Positions 6,850 through 8,238 of a stretch of DNA of 8,238 nt are shown one piece after another. The position numbers and the translations under genes were made by a program. Under the pieces are notes generated by a model. The model was not told the DNA's origin. It did no database searches and saw nothing but the letters and a program-made list of their open reading frames with translations. Source of the DNA: an uncultured Clostridia bacterium (GTDB lineage: Bacteria > Bacillota > Clostridia > Oscillospirales > Ruminococcaceae). Each line of letters starts with the position of its first letter. The stretch's first letter is position 1. The stretch spans positions 1-8,238 of the forward strand of contig CAMWRN010000097.1 in the NCBI GenBank assembly GCA_947176675.1, in the 5' to 3' direction.

Positions 6850-6884
6850 AGAAATTAAAGAAGTAAAAATCGGAGGAAACTGAA

Positions 6885-7898
6885 ATGATCATTATTCTTA
6901 AAAAAGACGCACAGGCCGAATCTATACGCAGACTTGAGGACGCTCTCAAAGCCAAGGGCATAAGCGCAAACCACATCGAGGGCGAACACCAGAACATCAT
7001 CGGTCTCGTGGGAGATACGTCTGTTATCGACGTTGAAAACGTGCTCGCGCAGGACTGCGTTGAAAGCGTCCGCAGAGTTCAGGAGCCTTACAAAAAGGCT
7101 AACCGCAAATTCCACCCCGATGACACCGCCGTTCCGGTAAGGAACAGGACTATCGGCGACGGCTCGCTTCAAGTCATTGCAGGTCCCTGCTCGGTAGAAA
7201 GCGAGGAGCAGATAATCACCACCGCCATCGCCTGCAAGGAAGCGGGTGCAACAATGATCCGCGGAGGTGCGTTCAAACCGAGAACATCTCCATATTCTTT
7301 CCAGGGACTGGAGGGCGAGGGCATCAAGCTTCTGGTCAAGGCAAGAGCGGAAACGGGTCTGCCTATCGTTACGGAGATCATGAGCATTGCAGACCTTGAC
7401 CTTTTTGCCGATGTGGACGTTATTCAAGTGGGCGCAAGAAATATGCAGAACTTCAAGCTTTTAAAGGCACTTGGCGAGTGCGACAAGCCCATACTGCTCA
7501 AACGGGGTCTGGCAAACACTCTTGAAGAGCTTCTCATGTCCGCCGAGTACATCATGGCGGGCGGAAACATGAACGTTATCCTCTGCGAAAGAGGTATCCG
7601 CACATTTGAAACTATGACGAGAAATACTCTCGATATATCCGCTGTCCCGCTTCTCAAGCAGAAGTCCCACCTGCCTATATGCGTTGACCCGTCCCACGCT
7701 ACGGGAATCGTTTCACTTATCGAGCCAATGTCTTTGGCGGCAGTAGCCTGCGGCGCGGACGCGTTGGAGATCGAGGTTCACAACGACCCCAAGAGCGCGC
7801 TTTCCGACGGCGGTCAGCAGCTTACCCCGGCAAAATTTGCAGAGGTAATGAAAAAGGTAAGAAGTCTTGCGGAATACTTCGGCAGGACTGTAGGCTAA
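6885..7898 (+). CDS. aroF: 3-deoxy-7-phosphoheptulonate (DAHP) synthase, type I-beta
   Basis: The enzyme condenses phosphoenolpyruvate and erythrose 4-phosphate to DAHP, the entry step of the cytoplasmic shikimate pathway. At 337 residues it matches the Thermotoga-type I-beta family, which carries an N-terminal ferredoxin-like regulatory domain (here about 1-70) linked to feedback by aromatic amino acids. The TIM barrel shows AGPCSVES (99-106), RGGAFKPRTS (126-135), VGARNMQN (182-189), LLKRG (204-208), ERGIRTFE (235-242) and VDPSHATG (267-274). By family comparison the metal ligands are Cys102, His271, Glu297 and Asp308, all present. ATG 6885 has GGAGG 8 nt upstream. It lies 35 nt after the LRR gene and 96 nt before aroA. 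Confidence 0.97.
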   Translation: MIIILKKDAQAESIRRLEDALKAKGISANHIEGEHQNIIGLVGDTSVIDVENVLAQDCVESVRRVQEPYKKANRKFHPDDTAVPVRNRTIGDGSLQVIAGPCSVESEEQIITTAIACKEAGATMIRGGAFKPRTSPYSFQGLEGEGIKLLVKARAETGLPIVTEIMSIADLDLFADVDVIQVGARNMQNFKLLKALGECDKPILLKRGLANTLEELLMSAEYIMAGGNMNVILCERGIRTFETMTRNTLDISAVPLLKQKSHLPICVDPSHATGIVSLIEPMSLAAVACGADALEIEVHNDPKSALSDGGQQLTPAKFAEVMKKVRSLAEYFGRTVG

Positions 7899-7950
7899 GC
7901 GGGAAGGCTTTAAAATTGCATTATTACAATATTTTTTTAAAACTAATTTC

Positions 7951-7994
7951 ACGGAAAGGAGGACGCGTTTTCCGTCGGGGAAAACGGTCGTAAT
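7951..7994 (+). promoter_or_regulatory. aroA translation-initiation region with hairpin between Shine-Dalgarno and start
   Basis: A strong ribosome binding site AAAGGAGG (7955-7962) lies 32 nt from the aroA ATG (7995), far too distant in linear form. The gap is filled by a stem: CGTTTTCC (7966-7973) with GGAAAACG (7979-7986), 5-nt loop, extended by GAC/GTC (7962-7964 with 7987-7989) around a bulged G7965. Folded, the free AAAGGAG is about 5 or 6 nt from the ATG. An alternative hairpin, ACGGAAAG (7951-7958) with TTTTCCGT (7968-7975), uses the same TTTTCC and would cover part of the Shine-Dalgarno. The pairings are seen; the on/off reading is inferred. Confidence 0.6.
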
Positions 7995-8238
7995 ATGAAT
8001 GTTAAAATAAAACCGTCAAAGCTCATAGGCAGGGTGAACGCACCCTCCTCCAAAAGCTTTTCTCACCGTATGCTCATCGCGGCTGCCCTTGCGGGAGGAG
8101 TCTCGGAAATTTCCAATATAAGTTCCTCCGAGGACATAGACGCTACAGTCGGTGCACTTACCGCTTTGGGAGCAAAAATTTTCCGCGAGGGTACGGTCTA
8201 CACGGTCATGGGCATTAAAACGCCCTCCGCTTCGGCGG
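7995..8238 (+). CDS. aroA: EPSP synthase, N-terminal part (runs off the window)
   Basis: The first 81 codons of 3-phosphoshikimate 1-carboxyvinyltransferase, which joins PEP to shikimate 3-phosphate. The N-terminal motif APSSKSFSHR (16-25) is diagnostic and carries the substrate-binding Lys20, Ser21 and Arg25; it is followed by a helix (LIAAALAGG) and the typical SSSEDIDATVGALTALGA segment. The residues that separate glyphosate-sensitive from tolerant classes lie beyond the window. The start is fixed by the family's usual N-terminus and the absence of any in-frame ATG, GTG or TTG between the Shine-Dalgarno at 7955-7962 and 7995. It follows aroF by 96 nt, with no convincing terminator between, so the two are probably co-transcribed. 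Confidence 0.93.
   Translation, partial: MNVKIKPSKLIGRVNAPSSKSFSHRMLIAAALAGGVSEISNISSSEDIDATVGALTALGAKIFREGTVYTVMGIKTPSASA

Noticed and set aside
6855..7427. A 190-codon minus-strand open frame opposite aroF
   Set aside because: It is antisense to a clearly conserved DAHP synthase and shows no family features of its own.
7915..7938. Possible terminator between aroF and aroA
   Set aside because: There is a T-run (7932-7938), but the stem before it is only ATTG/CAAT, four weak pairs. It is unlikely to stop transcription efficiently, so aroF and aroA are treated as one unit.

Overview
The window looks like a chromosomal segment of a low-to-mid GC Gram-positive anaerobe of the class Clostridia, most likely a Ruminococcus-like member of the Oscillospiraceae. 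This rests on strong AGGAGG-type ribosome binding sites, near-consensus sigma-A promoters, CCA-encoding tRNA genes and the style of the proteins; the genus is an inference. I see no CRISPR array, transposase, integrase, phage gene or plasmid function.

There are two divergent blocks. On the minus strand, reading right to left, an extended -10 promoter (5547-5575) drives a three-gene operon: a MoxR-type AAA+ ATPase (4547-5506), a membrane-anchored DUF58 protein (3305-4510), and a large membrane transglutaminase-like protein of TgpA type (599-3244). It ends in a long hairpin (524-565). The trio is a recurrent envelope module: an ATPase, a DUF58 partner and a membrane protein with an extracellular transglutaminase-like domain. 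Further left a separate minus-strand unit carries tRNA-Thr(TGT) and tRNA-Tyr(GTA) behind a TTGACA-17-TAAAAT promoter, followed by two hairpins, one a good terminator.

On the plus strand a perfect-consensus promoter (TTGACA, 17 nt, TATAAT; 5633-5661) starts a transcript with a leader of about 140 nt. The transcript encodes a leucine-rich-repeat lipoprotein (5809-6849), then, after only 35 nt and no visible terminator, a type I-beta DAHP synthase (aroF, 6885-7898), then EPSP synthase (aroA, 7995 to the window edge). AroF catalyses the first step and AroA the sixth of the shikimate pathway to aromatic amino acids. The surface LRR lipoprotein at the head of this unit is the odd partner.

The most unusual signal is at the start of aroA. 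A strong Shine-Dalgarno sequence lies 32 nt from the only credible start codon, and an 11-bp stem-loop fills the gap and would bring the two together. A second, mutually exclusive hairpin can form over the Shine-Dalgarno, which suggests a structure-dependent translation start. Other points to check are a Glu in the usual catalytic Asp position of the transglutaminase and a mismatched T-stem in tRNA-Thr.
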